Positions 1-12,735 of a stretch of 64,000 nt of DNA are shown here, piece by piece. Made by a program: the position numbers and the translations under genes. The stretch comes from Asterias amurensis (lineage: Eukaryota; Echinodermata; Asteroidea; Forcipulatida; Asteriidae), in assembly GCF_032118995.1 (NCBI RefSeq), contig NC_092654.1, positions 9,246,284 to 9,310,283 on the forward strand. Reading direction: 5' to 3'. The notes below the pieces were generated by a model. That model worked only from the letters and a program-made list of their open reading frames with translations, did no database searches and was not told where the DNA came from. Position 1 is the stretch's first letter; each line of letters opens with the position of its first letter.

Positions 1-420
1 ATCTTTGAATTGTCAAAGACCAGTATTCTCACTTGGTGTATCCAAACATATGCATACAAAACACAATAATCTGTGAAAACTTTGACTCAATGGTCATCGA
101 TATTGCAAGGGAATAACGAAGAAGAAAAACACCATTGTTGCACAAAATGTGTGTGATTTAAGATGCCTATTAATAAAAGGCTTCAGGTCTGAAGTCTTTT
201 AATATTTGAGTGAGAACTTTCCTATTTCTCAAAAAATACGTTACTTCAGAGGGAGCTGTTTCTCACAATGTTTTACACATGGCCAGACGACCACTTCAAG
301 GCGAGGGCTACATTTGGACAATCGGCCAAATCGACTGTCACCAGGGGCACGTTGGCACCTGCTCATTGGGGCTGAAACAGGGTAACCCCTTCACTGTGCC
401 TGCCCTTCACAGTCCGTAAA
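1..420 (+). repeat. Partial copy of the main TTAA-ended miniature element
   Basis: The window opens inside a copy of the most abundant repeat. Shared blocks are the GTCAAAGACCAG segment, the TATGCATA segment, an internal AAAGGCTTC / GAAGTCTTTT hairpin near 176-202, and a GAGGGAGC TGTTTCTCACAATG block near 249-273. The right end is diverged or replaced after about 300, so the outer limit is approximate. Confidence 0.6.
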
Positions 421-961
421 GATGTAAGCATGTGCATCATAATTATAGGAGCCTGGCTGGAGGAAAACACACTACCTTCTCATTCTCATCTTGTACATGC
501 ATGTCCGTTCTTTGAACATGTCAATGTACACAGACTGTTCAGTATTGAAATACTTTGCAGTTACGTAATATAATAAAAGACAACAATGGCCCAAACACTT
601 TCTTTCATTACATCTTCTGTGACACCTTTAACCCGTAACGTATTTATATTAGAAAGTAAACGGACTTTTGGGAAGGCCGTTGTCTGTGAGCGGTCTTCAC
701 TGCAGTACTGAAGTTGTTATCTTTCAACGCTGTGGAGACTCTGAGGTCGAGTTGGTTCCACAAGAGAGATGGTGTGTTTTAGAAAGGTAACACACGTTCA
801 TAAACGACAATTTATTATAACTGTCATTTTGTTTCATGCTTAGAAGTTTGTATAGTCATGGAAGATACTTTGCTAGTTCTTAATTCACCTGCTATTTCCT
901 AGAATGCGTTTACAGGCAATGGACACTAGTGGTAATTACTCAAAATAATAATATTGTTAGC
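421..961. other. Intergenic stretch, nothing recognised
   Basis: No coding exon, RNA gene or recognisable repeat was found in either strand. Base composition is ordinary for the window. Confidence 0.5.
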
Positions 962-1347
962 TTAAATACAGTGGACACTATTGGTAATTGTCAAAGACCA
1001 GTCTTCTCACTTGGTGTATCTCAACATATGCATAAAATAACAAATCTGTGAAAATTTGAGCTCAATCGGTTATCGAACTTGCGAGATAATAATGAAAGAA
1101 AAAACACCCCTGTCACACGAAATGGTGTGCGTTTAGATGGTTGATTTCGAGACCTCAAGTTCTAAATCTGAGGTCTCGAAATCAAATTCGTTGAAAATTA
1201 CTTCTTTCACGAAAACTATGGCACTTCAGAGGGAGCCGTTTCTCACAATGTTTTATACCATCAACCTCTCCCCATTACTCGTCATCAAGAAAGGTTTTAT
1301 GCGAATAATTATTTTGAGTAATTACCAATAGTGTCCACTGCCTTTAA
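962..1347 (+). repeat. Main TTAA-ended miniature inverted-repeat element, near complete
   Basis: It begins TTAAATACAGTGGACAC and ends GTGTCCACTGCCTTTAA, so the ends are inverted repeats of about 28 bp. Inside is the hairpin of the first type (GATTTCGAGACCTCA pairing with TGAGGTCTCGAAATC, 1141-1182). There is no coding capacity. This is the reference form for the other copies in the window. Confidence 0.85.
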
Positions 1348-1429
1348 AAACTTACTTGGTAAACGAGAAATACGCAATTTTGGGATATGATGGACATCTA
1401 CACTACTTTGTCTGTATACACTCAAACCA

Positions 1430-1700
1430 ATTTACCAAACAGTGAACTCCTACAGTGCCCGCCATACATCAACAAGGCCAATGGAGAGCTGTTGATAGTA
1501 TAGAACATTGTGGGAAACGGTCCCTCTGAAGTAGTTTTTGAGAAAAGGGGTAATGTTTCACTCTAATTAAACACTTCGAGACTGAAGCCTTTTATTGTGC
1601 ATCTGAAACCGTACAAAGTTGTGAAACAAGGGTGTTTTTCTTTCTTTATTCCCTTGCAACTTCAATGACCAATTGAGCCAGGTTGTTATTGTATGCATAT
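1430..1700 (-). repeat. Reverse-oriented fragment of the main TTAA-ended element
   Basis: Reverse-complement blocks of the family are visible: CATTGTGGGAAACGGTCCCTC, then the AGACTGAAGCCTTTTAT hairpin arm, then ACAAGGGTGTTTTTCTTTC. It stops where the duplicated segment at 1701 begins. Confidence 0.6.
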
Positions 1701-2377
1701 ACAATAATTATTTCAATCATTAACAAGCGTATTTTCATGACATTGTGTTACTCATTTCTCAAAAACTACAGCACCTCAATAAGTAATATTTGAAGGGAAG
1801 CTTTCCACTATCATTATCTTCAAACCCTGTAAGTGTAATGTAAATCTATGGACATTTTGAAAAAGTACCCAAATCCTCTAAGCAGATATTATCGTTAACT
1901 CAAAAATATTACACACTATAGAGATATTTGTGCATCGAAATCAATTCCAGCACGTTTGAGAGAGCAGAAGCTAGATTTAAAGGCACTGGCCACTATTGTT
2001 AATTACTCAAAGTAATTATTAGAATAAATCCTTACTTGGTAACGACATAGAGCAAGGAACAGAAGGAGTTACAACTACATGTAGTCGTCTTCAAAGGTTC
2101 CATGTGTGTTACCGCGGGCGTATAACGACCAGCGCTAATCGGCAGAAACATCTGTGGGCGCATTTCCTAACGAGCGAAGTATAAAGAACTAGCTACCCAG
2201 TACGCCACAGAAAAATACACAGATTGTCCTTCTCAACCAACGACATAAGGCAAAGATGATTTTAGCTATGAATAACGACATTTCAATGATTTTGGCAAAC
2301 AAAAATGCAAAAGTAATTACCTCTTTGTAGTATTCTTATTAAACAAACACAAAATCAGTCGAATAATTACGGCTCTC
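1701..2377 (+). repeat. Segmental duplicate carrying the empty target site of the 9.9-kb insertion
   Basis: Bases 1701-2077 match 4922-5295, and bases 2073-2377 match 15191-15513, with only scattered differences and one indel of about 18 bp near 2221. The two matching stretches are contiguous here but separated by 9895 bp in the other copy. AACTA occurs once at 2073-2077 and on both sides of the insert in the filled copy. This segment therefore preserves the state before insertion. Confidence 0.85.
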
Positions 2378-2535
2378 TCAAAGTTGTGAAACAAGGGTGT
2401 TTTTCTTTCTTTATTCCCTTGCAACTTCAATGACCAATTGAGCCAGGTTGTTATTGTATGCATATGTTGGGATACACGATGTGTGAATGTTGGTCTATGA
2501 CAATTACCAACGGTGTCCAGCGCCTTTAAAGGGGA
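2378..2535 (-). repeat. Reverse-oriented end fragment of the main TTAA-ended element
   Basis: It contains ACAAGGGTGTTTTTCTTTC, TATGCATATGTTGGGATACAC and ends GTGTCCAGCGCCTTTAA. A G-tract of 11 follows at 2611-2621, upstream of the fucosyltransferase gene. No promoter motif could be assigned between here and 2719. Confidence 0.6.
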
Positions 2536-2719
2536 AAGAAGAATAATGATGGGTTTTTAGCTGCCACTATGAATGGCATGAACACACGTCCATGGCTTTT
2601 ACAAAGATGTGGGGGGGGGGGGTGTCCACGTGGACACCAGAGTCCTCTACACTTCTGGATTAACTTTTAAACAAAACTTTGCCTCTGTTGATTTGAGAGT
2701 GGCGTTTTGATTCCCTGCG

Positions 2720-4117
2720 ATGAATTTATTGCAGATAATACCGAGGCGGAAAATGGCGGTGGTTCTTGGCGTGATTGCCGGCTCTCTCCTGTGGCTCATG
2801 ACGAATCCCATCGAAGAAAATCCAGATTTGGAGTTCAACAGCGTCGACAAGGCAACTCTATTGCAAGGCAGAAGCCGAGTCGTACCGTCTCCAAACGCCG
2901 AAGGACCCGTGCCGGCTCCAAACGCCGGAGGAGGACTCGTATCGGCTCCGGGCGCCGGAGCACCCGTCAAACGAGTCCTGATCTTCGGCGACAAAGAGGG
3001 AACGGAAGAGTGGTTTGAACTCAATGACATCTTATCTGTGTTTCGACAAAGCAGTCAGGGTCTTTGGGTTGGCCGTTTTGATTGTCCAAAACACGGCACC
3101 ACCATCGAGTATACATTGACTAGTGATGTAAAACAATTTGAAGGCCAGGACGCGATCATATTCGGGATGCTGCCGAAGATTTTCAGCTTGCATGGTGCTG
3201 CTTTGGTACAACTTCAACCGAAAAAAGACCAAACATGGATTTACTACAGTACCGAAACTCCGTACAGAGTGGGTGCTTGGACTGGCTCTCTGGTCATGGA
3301 AAAGCTCAAATACCACGTCATGATGACGTACAGACGGGATTCTGAAATTCCAATTCCATTCGGTTACTACAGAGAAGGCGTACCAGCTGTAAATCATGGA
3401 GAAGCAGAACTTGATCTGACGCAAAAGAAGGATCTGATTGTTTGGATCGCCAGCAACTGTGCCCAAGTGACATGGCCAAGGTTTCCATTCATGGAGCAGC
3501 TAAGAGAACTTTTACCTGTTCGTGCTTACGGACATTGTGGCAATCTCACTTGCCTTCCAATGCGATCCCACCGCTGCAACCAATTATTCAAGAGCTTCAA
3601 GTTCCACCTGGCGCTAGCTAACAGCGAATGCCGCGAGTACATCACAGAAAAGTTCTGGACAAATTCTCTCATGTACGACGTCGTGCCAGTAGTCTACGGT
3701 GCACCCAAAGCAGATTTCGAGAAACTAGCCCCACCAAATTCCTTCATTCACGTCAGTGACTTTTCCACTCTGGAAGACCTTGCAGACTACATCAAACTTC
3801 TGGACCAAAACGACGATATGTATCTGAAGTATTTTGAGTGGAAGACAAAGGGTGCGGTGACCCCATATTTTCCAATTACTCTACCGACACTTTGCAACAT
3901 TGTACCCCATCTTTTTAACGGGACCACGCAGCCCATTAAAACAATCCAGAATTCGCCTTGGTATAACAACTGCAGAGAGACTCGACCAAACCCACATGTT
4001 CCTTACAAAACATTTGTTAAAGAAATACAATTCAAGAAGTACCCTTCATGGAAACCATGGAAAGTAGACGTTTATAAACCAAACATTTCATCTGAAGTGC
4101 TCAGTCGTGCACCCTGA
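2720..4117 (+). CDS. Alpha-(1,3)-fucosyltransferase-like, glycosyltransferase family 10
   Basis: This is an uninterrupted 465-codon frame. By family it should transfer L-fucose from GDP-fucose to GlcNAc or Glc in glycans in the Golgi. The start at 2720 gives a type II layout: short basic tail (PRRK, 8-11), one membrane segment at about 12-27, then a stem at about 30-82 with imperfect PNA-G / APG repeats. The N-terminal Rossmann-like half runs to about 230. The GT10 catalytic half holds SNC 245-247, YGHCGN 270-275 and the family signature at about 295-327, with key blocks NSECREYITEKFW and DVVPVVYG. Possible N-glycosylation sites are N275, N400 and N455. Length fits the family, and vertebrate members also have single-exon coding regions. 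Acceptor specificity cannot be read from the sequence. No poly(A) signal was identified in the next 110 bp. A functional copy is likely, since the frame is intact and all expected motifs are present. Confidence 0.93.
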   Translation: MNLLQIIPRRKMAVVLGVIAGSLLWLMTNPIEENPDLEFNSVDKATLLQGRSRVVPSPNAEGPVPAPNAGGGLVSAPGAGAPVKRVLIFGDKEGTEEWFELNDILSVFRQSSQGLWVGRFDCPKHGTTIEYTLTSDVKQFEGQDAIIFGMLPKIFSLHGAALVQLQPKKDQTWIYYSTETPYRVGAWTGSLVMEKLKYHVMMTYRRDSEIPIPFGYYREGVPAVNHGEAELDLTQKKDLIVWIASNCAQVTWPRFPFMEQLRELLPVRAYGHCGNLTCLPMRSHRCNQLFKSFKFHLALANSECREYITEKFWTNSLMYDVVPVVYGAPKADFEKLAPPNSFIHVSDFSTLEDLADYIKLLDQNDDMYLKYFEWKTKGAVTPYFPITLPTLCNIVPHLFNGTTQPIKTIQNSPWYNNCRETRPNPHVPYKTFVKEIQFKKYPSWKPWKVDVYKPNISSEVLSRAP

Positions 4118-4226
4118 GTTTCAAAAACTGATCAACAATGTATTATATCAGATGTGTTTTTAGTGACCATGTCTTTTTTGTTTTATTGTTTTGCTTGAAC
4201 TAACTGAGGCACAAGACAAGTTGGGT

Positions 4227-4736
4227 AAAATTGTCAAAGACCATTATTCTAACTTGGTGTATCTCAACATAATGCATAAATTTGTGAAAATTAGGGCTCA
4301 ATTGGTCATCATAATTGTAAGTCAGTATAATGAAAGATAAAACACCCTTATGTACAATTGTGTGTGTTTTCAGATGCCTGAAAAGGCTCCAGGCCTGAAG
4401 TCTTTTTCATATTCAAATAATTTGAGTGAGAAGATTATTCCTTTCTCAAAAAAGCTAAGTTGGTCATCGAATTTGCAAGAGAAAAAAAGATTTAAAAAAC
4501 CACCCTTTTTGCATTACTTTGTTTGCTTTCAGTTGCATGATAAAAGGCTTCAGAAGTCTTTTATTTTTTGAGTGAGAAATAACCTCAAAAATATCTCTCA
4601 AAACCTACGTTACTTCAGAGGGAGCCGTTTCTCCCAATGTTTTAAACTGTCAACAGCTCTCCCATTGCTCGTTACCAAGGAAGTTTTTATGCTAACAACT
4701 ATTTTGAGTAATAACCAATAGTGTCCCATTGCTCAC
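4227..4736 (+). repeat. Composite copy of the main TTAA-ended element, with an internal duplication
   Basis: The family blocks GTCAAAGACCA, the AAAGGCTCCAGGCCTGAAGTCTTT hairpin (second type) and the GTTACTTCAGAGGGAGC block occur. A partly repeated inner portion (4453-4575) makes this copy longer than the usual 385 bp. It ends near GTGTCCCATTGCTC. Confidence 0.6.
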
Positions 4737-5105
4737 TTAAAGGGTCTATGTAACTTTTGTAGGACAAACAACACAATGTCCACAGATTTACACTAAACTT
4801 AAAACAGTTTGAAGATAATGATAATCGAAAGCTTCCCTGAAAATATTACGTGCTGAGGAGCTGTAGTTTTGGGGAAATTAGTAAAACAATGTCATGAAAA
4901 TAATTTTCGTCTCATGAGACGAAAATTATTTCAATCATTTACAAGCGTATTTTCATGACATTGTTTTACTCATTTCTCAAAAACTACAGCACCTCAATAA
5001 GTAATATTTGAAGGAAAGCTTTCCACTATCATTATCTTCAAACCCTGTAAGTTTAATGTAAATCTATGGACATTTTGAAAAAGTACCCAAATCCTCTAAG
5101 CAGAT
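4737..5105 (+). repeat. Second TTAA-ended palindromic element
   Basis: It starts TTAAAGGGTCTATGTAAC and contains ACAATGTCCACAGATTTACA on the left and its inverted relative on the right, around a TTTTCGTCTCATGAGACGAAAA palindrome near 4901-4925. A sister copy lies at 27857-28192. The right half belongs to the duplicated segment shared with 1701-2077. Confidence 0.65.
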
Positions 5106-5295
5106 ATTATCGTTAACTCAAAAATATTACACACTATAGAGATATTTGTGCATCGAAATCAATTCCAGCACGTTTGAGAGAGCAGAAGCTAGATTTAAAG
5201 GCACTGGCCACTATTGGTAATTACTCAAAGTAATTATTAGAATAAATCCTTACTTGGTAACGACATAGAGCAAGGAATAGAAGGAGTTACAACTA

Positions 5296-8130
5296 GAATT
5301 TAGTGTTTGTAGAAACAAACACAAGGTGTTCGGATATCGTCAAGGTCAGCGTTTGAGTCAATGAAATAAGTGTTGTTAAAAATGCAAAGATTTTTTTTTC
5401 TCGATGTGTATTATGGTAATTTAGCATCAAAAGGGTTGTTGCTCGAACAACTAACAATTAAAGGAACACGTTCCCTTATGAGGCGCCAAGTGTAAACTTA
5501 TTATTTAACGCAACTATTTACAACTATCTCACCAAGTCGACTTACAGAAACTAAGAAGTTGACTTAACAGCCTGAACACGCGTTGAGATGTGTGTGTATC
5601 AAACCTTGTGCACCACTATGAGAGCACTCTATTTCCTAGTCTGTATATTGCTTTTTAACTTTACGTTTGCGGGCTAAAACTAAATGTAATACTGTAATGC
5701 CCCTTTAAATGATGTTTGACCAGGCAAAGATATAAAGTAGGTTCCAACGGTTACAAAATATTAGTATGATTAGCCCGTGCTTAGCCCGCTCATGGGGGTT
5801 CCATTGTTTGTGATTAAATTTACTTCATTATCATTATGTTTGACAACTTGGACGAGCACCTCTGGGTCAAAAGATGTTTTGGAGTTTTCTTAACTTTACA
5901 AAATTATGATATCACTTAACCATTGCTTCGTCCTTCGGATGGGACGTAAAGCCGTTGGTCCCATGTGTTATGTAACGCATATAAAAGAAACCCAGTGTAC
6001 TTATCGAAAAGAGAAGGATTTCGCCCCGGTGTTCCCGGTCCGATCGGCAGCAAAATTGCGCCACAGCACCTTGTAAAGCATTACATGGTGCTACCAGAGT
6101 ATTAGTATGATTAGCCCGTGCTTAGCCCGCTCATGGGGGTTCCATTGTTTGTGATTAAATTTACTTCATTATCATTATGTTGGACAACTTGGACCGAGCC
6201 ACTCTGGGTCAAAAGAATTACGGATTTATTTTAAACACATGTCATGACACGGCGAAACGCGCGAATACGAGGGTGGGTTTTCCCGTTATTTTCTCCAGGC
6301 TAAATTTTCACAGGTTTGTTATTTGATATAGAAGTTTTGATACACGAAGTGTGGGCCTTAAGTCATGTTTGACGCCTTGGATCGGGCACCACTAGGGCAG
6401 GAGATGTTAAGGAGGTTCCAAACGATACATAATTAGTATGCTTAGCCCGATCGTGGGTTCCAGTATTTTCTTATTTTATGTAAATAACATTACATGCGTT
6501 AAAGGAACACGTTGTCTTGGATCGGACGAGTTGGTCTATAAAAAGCGTTTGTAACCGTTTGTTATAAAATACATAATGGTTGGAAAGATGTGGTAAAATG
6601 ATCCACACAAATTTAAAAAACCATGACGAAATATACCATTGTTATTCAATAGAGACGTATTGTAGTCACTTTGGTTGGGGAGTGAGGAAACTAGTAAAAC
6701 ACACATAAATCACAGTGCTGGCTGGGACATAATTTTATGCACCTGACAAATCTATGCATGGATATTCTTTAGAAGGTTGTGTTTGTTTGAATATATTCAC
6801 ATGGTTCGTTGAAATATAAGGGGGTTGGTTGTGGCGACAACAACCTTTGTATCCTTTTGACAACCATCATATATAATGTAACTTCACGGCTGATGGTTGC
6901 ACTTTGGTATTGTAACTTTTCAACTCGGCTCCGTTACGTACTGTCTGGTACCTTCCATACATACATTTTGTTGTGAAGATTTTAATTGGGTAAAGGCTTA
7001 TAGTTTGATGACTAATATGACGAAAACAAACTTTTATCCTTTTGAACTGAATTCATGATTTATTGTCTCATTCTTCTCACGTAGCTATTTAGTAGGGTCA
7101 AAACGTGAGGCCAGTAACACTTTTTTGCAAGTACATGTACACCATGTAATGTTAGTTGGACGCAGTTTGCTAACAGCCTATTTTCATTTTTTAAATAAAA
7201 TCATTAAATTAATAATTTTGCATGTTACATAAAATAAAATTGAAGAGGATGCCTGAATTGACTAATACAATCGGAGTTGGACGAGGTGTAGACTTGATTC
7301 AAGTCTTAGATTGTGGTTATTCTTCTGCATCCCAGGCACAAAAAACGCCCCACATTATTAGCGATCACGCGGGCCCTAACTCGCAATCTCAATTTGCAAC
7401 GTGTGCAGGCTGTGTATAAGTAAACTGTAAGTCGACTTGGTGAGATAAATTATGTCAGTAAGTGGACTTAACATTTTATCTAAGTCGACTTGATGAGATA
7501 AATTATGTTATTAAGTCAACTGATAGTTTTGAGTAAGTCGACTTAGCAAAATAATATGTCGGTTAGTAACTGGTTCCACGAAATAAGTCGTCTTGATGAG
7601 ATAACGTATGTCGGTAACTCAATATGTTGGATGGCGTTCCTGGAGCTCCGTATGTGACCTTTTGCCAGTCAAAACTTATCAATGGAAAATCACGCCATGT
7701 GCACGCACATGGCACTGGCGTTTAATGTGTAAACAAGTCTGAACAAGCTATAGTCGCGAGGGGTATGCTGCGTTGGGCATAAACACTTAAGCCAAGAAAA
7801 TATACAAATGCTTACTTTTGAACCGTAAAACAAGGTCGAAATGGGATTATGTCTGCGAGGCGTTTACGGAGTTTTGAATGATGATTCCGATGATGTATTG
7901 ATTGTAAGAATCCCCTGTGTAGATCAGAAGTTATGATTTTATATTAATAAAAAAACTTTGAATGACCATCATTCAAGAACGATTGACGTCATCATGACGT
8001 AACTTAAACGGTTTCCTCTCCTAATAAATACCTATCTATGTGTGAAGTTTCAAGTTCATACGGGTTTGGGAAAGGTGCTTTTGTTAGCGGACAAGGTATT
8101 TTTGAGTTGGCCGAACAAACTTAAAAATAC
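5296..8130 (+). repeat. Left, non-tandem part of the Helitron-like insertion
   Basis: It holds a mosaic of repeats. A 90-bp block with TTAGCCCGCTCATGGGGG occurs at about 5760-5850 and again at about 6108-6195. A CTTCGGATGGGACGTAAA repeat lies near 5933-6075 (relative at 50366-50460). A fragment like the 36573-36934 element lies at about 6215-6345. A fragment of the CCTTGGATCGGACGAGTTGG palindrome lies at about 6500-6660. At 7425-7620 there are about four imperfect 75-80-bp repeats with AAGTCGACTT and GAGATAAATTATGT. No coding frame is credible. Confidence 0.55.
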
Positions 8131-10454
8131 ACTAGAGATTGAGAGTTTGTGAACAAACTCAAGGTGTTCGGTTTCCGGGAGTAAAAGCCTGGATTAAAAA
8201 AACAAATATTACACCTTGCTTTGTTCTCAAGATTTGTAATAAATGATTCAAATTACAAAAACTGTCAAAACCACATGATTACGTCATCTAGTAAAAGTGT
8301 ATGTTTGGTGACGTCATCGGTAATATTTGTTTTAAACCAGACCTTTGCCAGACTTGTATGGTGTGATGGTAAAGCATCAAAGGATGTTTATTTCGACCTA
8401 AAAGACAATAAACCACGCCCTTTCAAATCATTTCACAGTCACTTCCCGTTTAAACAGGTCAAAAGGTCAACGAAAGTTCACCAACATATCCATTTCTGTC
8501 AAGTACGTAAAGCCCTTTCATATGATGTACAGATTGTCAAAATAGCTTATGTAGTTTAGGAAATATGAACTTAGGAAATATTGACTGACGACTGAAGAAA
8601 AGACTGTAAGGGGCATGTATGTTTTAACCGCCTTGAACGAAGACTATTCTTCATGAAGCTTTTTCGCGCTCTATTGATAATATTAAAAAAAAAAAAGTAA
8701 AAAAAAAAAACGTGGATCAAAAATAATGATTTTTTGAAATAATAATTTGAATTTTTATTACTCAAGAATGGATGACGTCATCATGACCTAACTAACACAT
8801 TATTCCACTCCTAATGCATATCTAACTATGTGCGAAGTTTCAAGTTCATGCGAGTTTGGGAAGTGTGCTTTTGTTCGAGGACAAGGGACGAAGAGAAGAA
8901 GAAGATGAAAATCTGGATTGTTTTATTGATTTGTTTGTACTAAAGTTTTGTTTAATCCGGCAGTTTATTTTAGCAAGACCACTCCTAATTGCTTGGGCCT
9001 TATGCTTTAACCATTCTGTTTTCTTTGAATGTTTTGTATTGTAACATCCATGTCTGTGCATGGAGGTAGAAATAGATTAGTTTACGTAACGTCCTTTACT
9101 ACTAGAGAAAGTTTGAAAGGGCTTATGTTAGAGATTTCAGAGATTTTTTTTCTTCAAAAATATTTAACTCAAAATAACTTGGATAGTTGTTTTAACAAAT
9201 AATCAAAACAATTGATGATTATGCTAAGTTCAAGAAGTAATAGATATCGTAATACTGACGTGAATTCCGTGGGCCCAAAACGCCCTTCACCCGGGGGGAG
9301 TGGTCGATCGATGTAACGTCTCTCTATTCTTCTCGGTGTTTAACCAAAACATGACCAATGTTCGTCATTTTGTACTGTTGTTTTCTCACATAATTAAAAG
9401 TCCCATGAATCACTGAAGTAGGTGGCCATCTCAGCGAAACTTCGTCTTCAATTCCACATTGACCACTAAGCCATCACAAGGGTAACATTTGAACAATTTG
9501 ACGCTGAAGATTGAAATGAAATCGTTTTCGCAGCGTTCTGCATAGCTATATAGCTCTATGCATATCACGCTATGGCACAGAGTACAACAAACTTGGCAGC
9601 ATGCCACCAAATAAATTATGCCTAATACACTACACGTGTACGCCACAAGTGTTACGCACAACCAATGGGGAAATTTCGTAGTTCTTTATACAAGAAATTG
9701 TGAACTTTCAAACTCGATTTTGAACCAGAAGACGAGCTCAAAATGGGATCACGTCTGCGAGGCATTTACGGAGTTTTTAACGAACTTTCCGATGATGTGT
9801 CGATTGTAACAACCCATCATGTAGATCAAAAGTTATGATTTTTTGAAATAATAAACTTTGAAAATTCATAACTCAAGAATTGATGGCGTCATCGTGACAT
9901 AACTCAAACGGTTTCTTCTCCTTATACATATCTAACTATGTGTGAAGTTTCAACTTTATATGTACTTGGGAAGTGTGATTTTTTTAGCGGACAATCGCCG
10001 CTAATAAGCAGAATGGACGATCACTGGAGCGTACTCTGCTGCACCGCTAATACACGTGCAATGTTTACGCACATACCAATGGGGATTTACGTTGTTCTTT
10101 ATACGTGAATTTTGAAATTTTCAACCTCTCTTTTGAGCCGGAAGACAACATCAAAATGGGGTCATGTCTGTGAGGCGTTTACGGAGTTTTCAATGACAAT
10201 TCCGATGATGTTTCGATTGTAAAAATCCCTCATGTAGATCAAAAGTTATGATTTTTTGAATTAATAAACTTTGAATATTCATAACTCAAGAATTGATGAC
10301 GTCATCATGACGTAACTCACACGGTTTCTTCTCCTAATAAATATCTAACTATGTGTGAAGTTTCAAGTTCATACGATGTTTGGAAAGATGTTTTTGTAGG
10401 GGGACAAGGGACGTACAGAAGAAGAAGAAGAAGAAGAAGAAGTATCAATAAAAA
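8131..10454 (+). repeat. Tandem unit 1 of the Helitron-like array
   Basis: It begins ACTAGAGATTGAGAG with hairpin GAGTTTGT/ACAAACTC and then CAAGGTGTTCGG. It contains several sub-repeats of about 400 bp with TGACGTCATCATGACGTAAC and AACTATGTGTGAAGTTT, and ends in a GAA tract at about 10419-10441. The 3' terminal hairpin is missing, and unit 2 follows an A-rich joint directly. Confidence 0.75.
8221..8559 (+). other. Frame of about 112 codons shared by array units, doubtful gene
   Basis: The same open frame recurs in unit 3 (12941-13279) with very few changes. In unit 2 a deletion cuts it short. It has no ATG at the expected start (it opens at TTG), and I recognise no domain. The conservation is explained by recent copying of the unit, so it is probably not a gene. 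Confidence 0.2.
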
Positions 10455-12704
10455 ACTAGAGATTGAGAGTTTGTGAACAAACTCAAGGTGTTCGGTTTCC
10501 GGGAGTAAAAGCCTGGATTAAAAAACAAATATTACACCTTGCTTTGTTCTCAAGATTTGTAATAAATGATTCAAATTACAAAAACTGTCAAAACCACATG
10601 ATTACGTCATCTAGTAAAAGTGTATGTTTGGTGATGTCATCGGTAATACTTGTATGGTGTGATGGTAAAGCATCAAAGGATGTTTTTTCGACCTAAAAGA
10701 TAATAAACCACGCCCTTTCAAATCATTTCACAGTCACTTCCCGTTTAAACAGGTCAAAAGGTCAACGAAAGTTCACCAACATATCCATTTCTGTCAAGTA
10801 CGTAAAGCCCTTTCATTTGATGTACAGATTGTCAAAATAGCTTATGTAGTTTAGGAAATATGAACTTAGGAAATATTGACTGACGACTGAAGAAAAGACT
10901 GTAAGGGGCATGTATGTTTTAACCGCCTTGAACGAAGACTATTCTTCATGAAGCTTTTTCGCGCTCTATTGATAATATTTTTAAAAAGAAGTAAAAAAAA
11001 AAAAAACGTGAATCAAAAATAATGATTTTTTGAAATAATAATTTGAATTTTTATTACTCAAGAATGGATGACATCATCATGACCTAACTAACACATTATT
11101 CCACTCCTAATGCATATCTAACTATGTGCGAAGTTTCAAGTTCATACGAGTTTGGGAAGTGTGCTTTTGTTCGAGGACAAGGGACGAAGAGAAGAAGAAG
11201 ATGAAAATCTGGATTGTTTTATTGATTTGTTTGTACTAAAGTTTTGTTTAATCCGGCAGTTTATTTTAGCAAGACCACTCCTAATTGCTTGGGCCTTATG
11301 CTTTAACCATTCTGTTTTCTTTGAATGTTTTGTATTGTAACATCCATGTCTGTGCATGGAGGTAGAAATAGATTAGTTTACGTAACGTCCTTTCCTACTA
11401 GAGAAAGTTTGAAAGGGCTTATGTTATTTCAGAGATTTTTTTTCTTCAAAATATTTAACTCAAAATAACTTGGATAGTTGTTTTAACAAATAATCAAAAC
11501 AGTTGATGATTATGCTAAGTTCAAGAAGTAATAGATATCGTAATACTGACGTGAATTCCGTGGGCCCAAAACGCCCTTCACCCGGGGGGAATGGTCGATC
11601 GATGTAACGTCTCTATTCTTCTCGGTGTTTAACCAAAACACGACCAATGTACTGTTGTTTTCTCACATAATTAAAAGTCCCATTAATCACTGAAGTAGGT
11701 GGCCATCTCAGCGAAACTTCGTCTTCAATTCCACATTGACCACTAAGCCATCAGAAGGGTAACATTTGAACAATTTGACGCTGAAGATTGAAATGAAATC
11801 GTTTTCGCAGCGTTCTGCATAGCTATATAGCTCTATGCATATCACGCTATGGCACAGAGTACAACAAACTTGGCAGCATGCCACCAAATAAATTATGCCT
11901 TATACACTACACGTGTACGCCACAAGTGTTACGCACAACCAACGGGGAAATTTCGTAGTTCTTTATACAAGAAATTGTGAACTTTCAAACTCGATTTTGA
12001 ACCAGAAGACGAGCTCAAAATGGGATCACGTCTGCGAGGCATTTACGGAGTTTTTAACGAACTTTCCGATGATGTGTCGATTGTAACAACCCATCATGTA
12101 GATCAAAAGTTATGATTTTTTGAAATAATAAACTTTGAAAATTCATAACTCAAGAATTGATGACGTCATCGTGACATAACTCAAACGGTTTCTTCTCCTT
12201 ATACATATCTGACTATGTGTGAAGTTTCAACTTTATATGTGCTTGGGAAGTGTGATTTTTTTAGCGGACAATCGCCGAATGGATGATCACTGGAGCGTGC
12301 TCTGCTGCACCGCTAATACACTACACGTTGTGTGTATGCCTACGTGCAATGTTTATGCACATACCAATGGGGATTTACGTTGTTCTTTAGACGTGAATTT
12401 TGAAATTTTCAACCTCTCTTTTGAGCCGGAAGACAACATCAAAATGGGGTCATGTCTGTGAGGCGTTTACGGAGTTTTCAATGACGATTCCGATGATGTT
12501 TCGATTGTAAAAATCCCTCATGTAGATCAAAAGTTATGATTTTTTTAATTAATAAACTTTGAATATTCATAACTCAAGAATTGATGACGTCATCATGACG
12601 TAACTCACACGGTTTCTTCTCCTAATACATATCTGACTATGTGTGAAGTTTCAAGTTCATACGATGTTTGAAAAGATGTTTTTGTAGGGGGACAAGGGAC
12701 GTAC

Positions 12705-12735
<31 letters not shown>

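Noticed and set aside
8846-11357. Repeated 60-70-codon frames on both strands in the array
   Set aside because: They overlap on opposite strands in the same repeated DNA and have no recognisable protein features.
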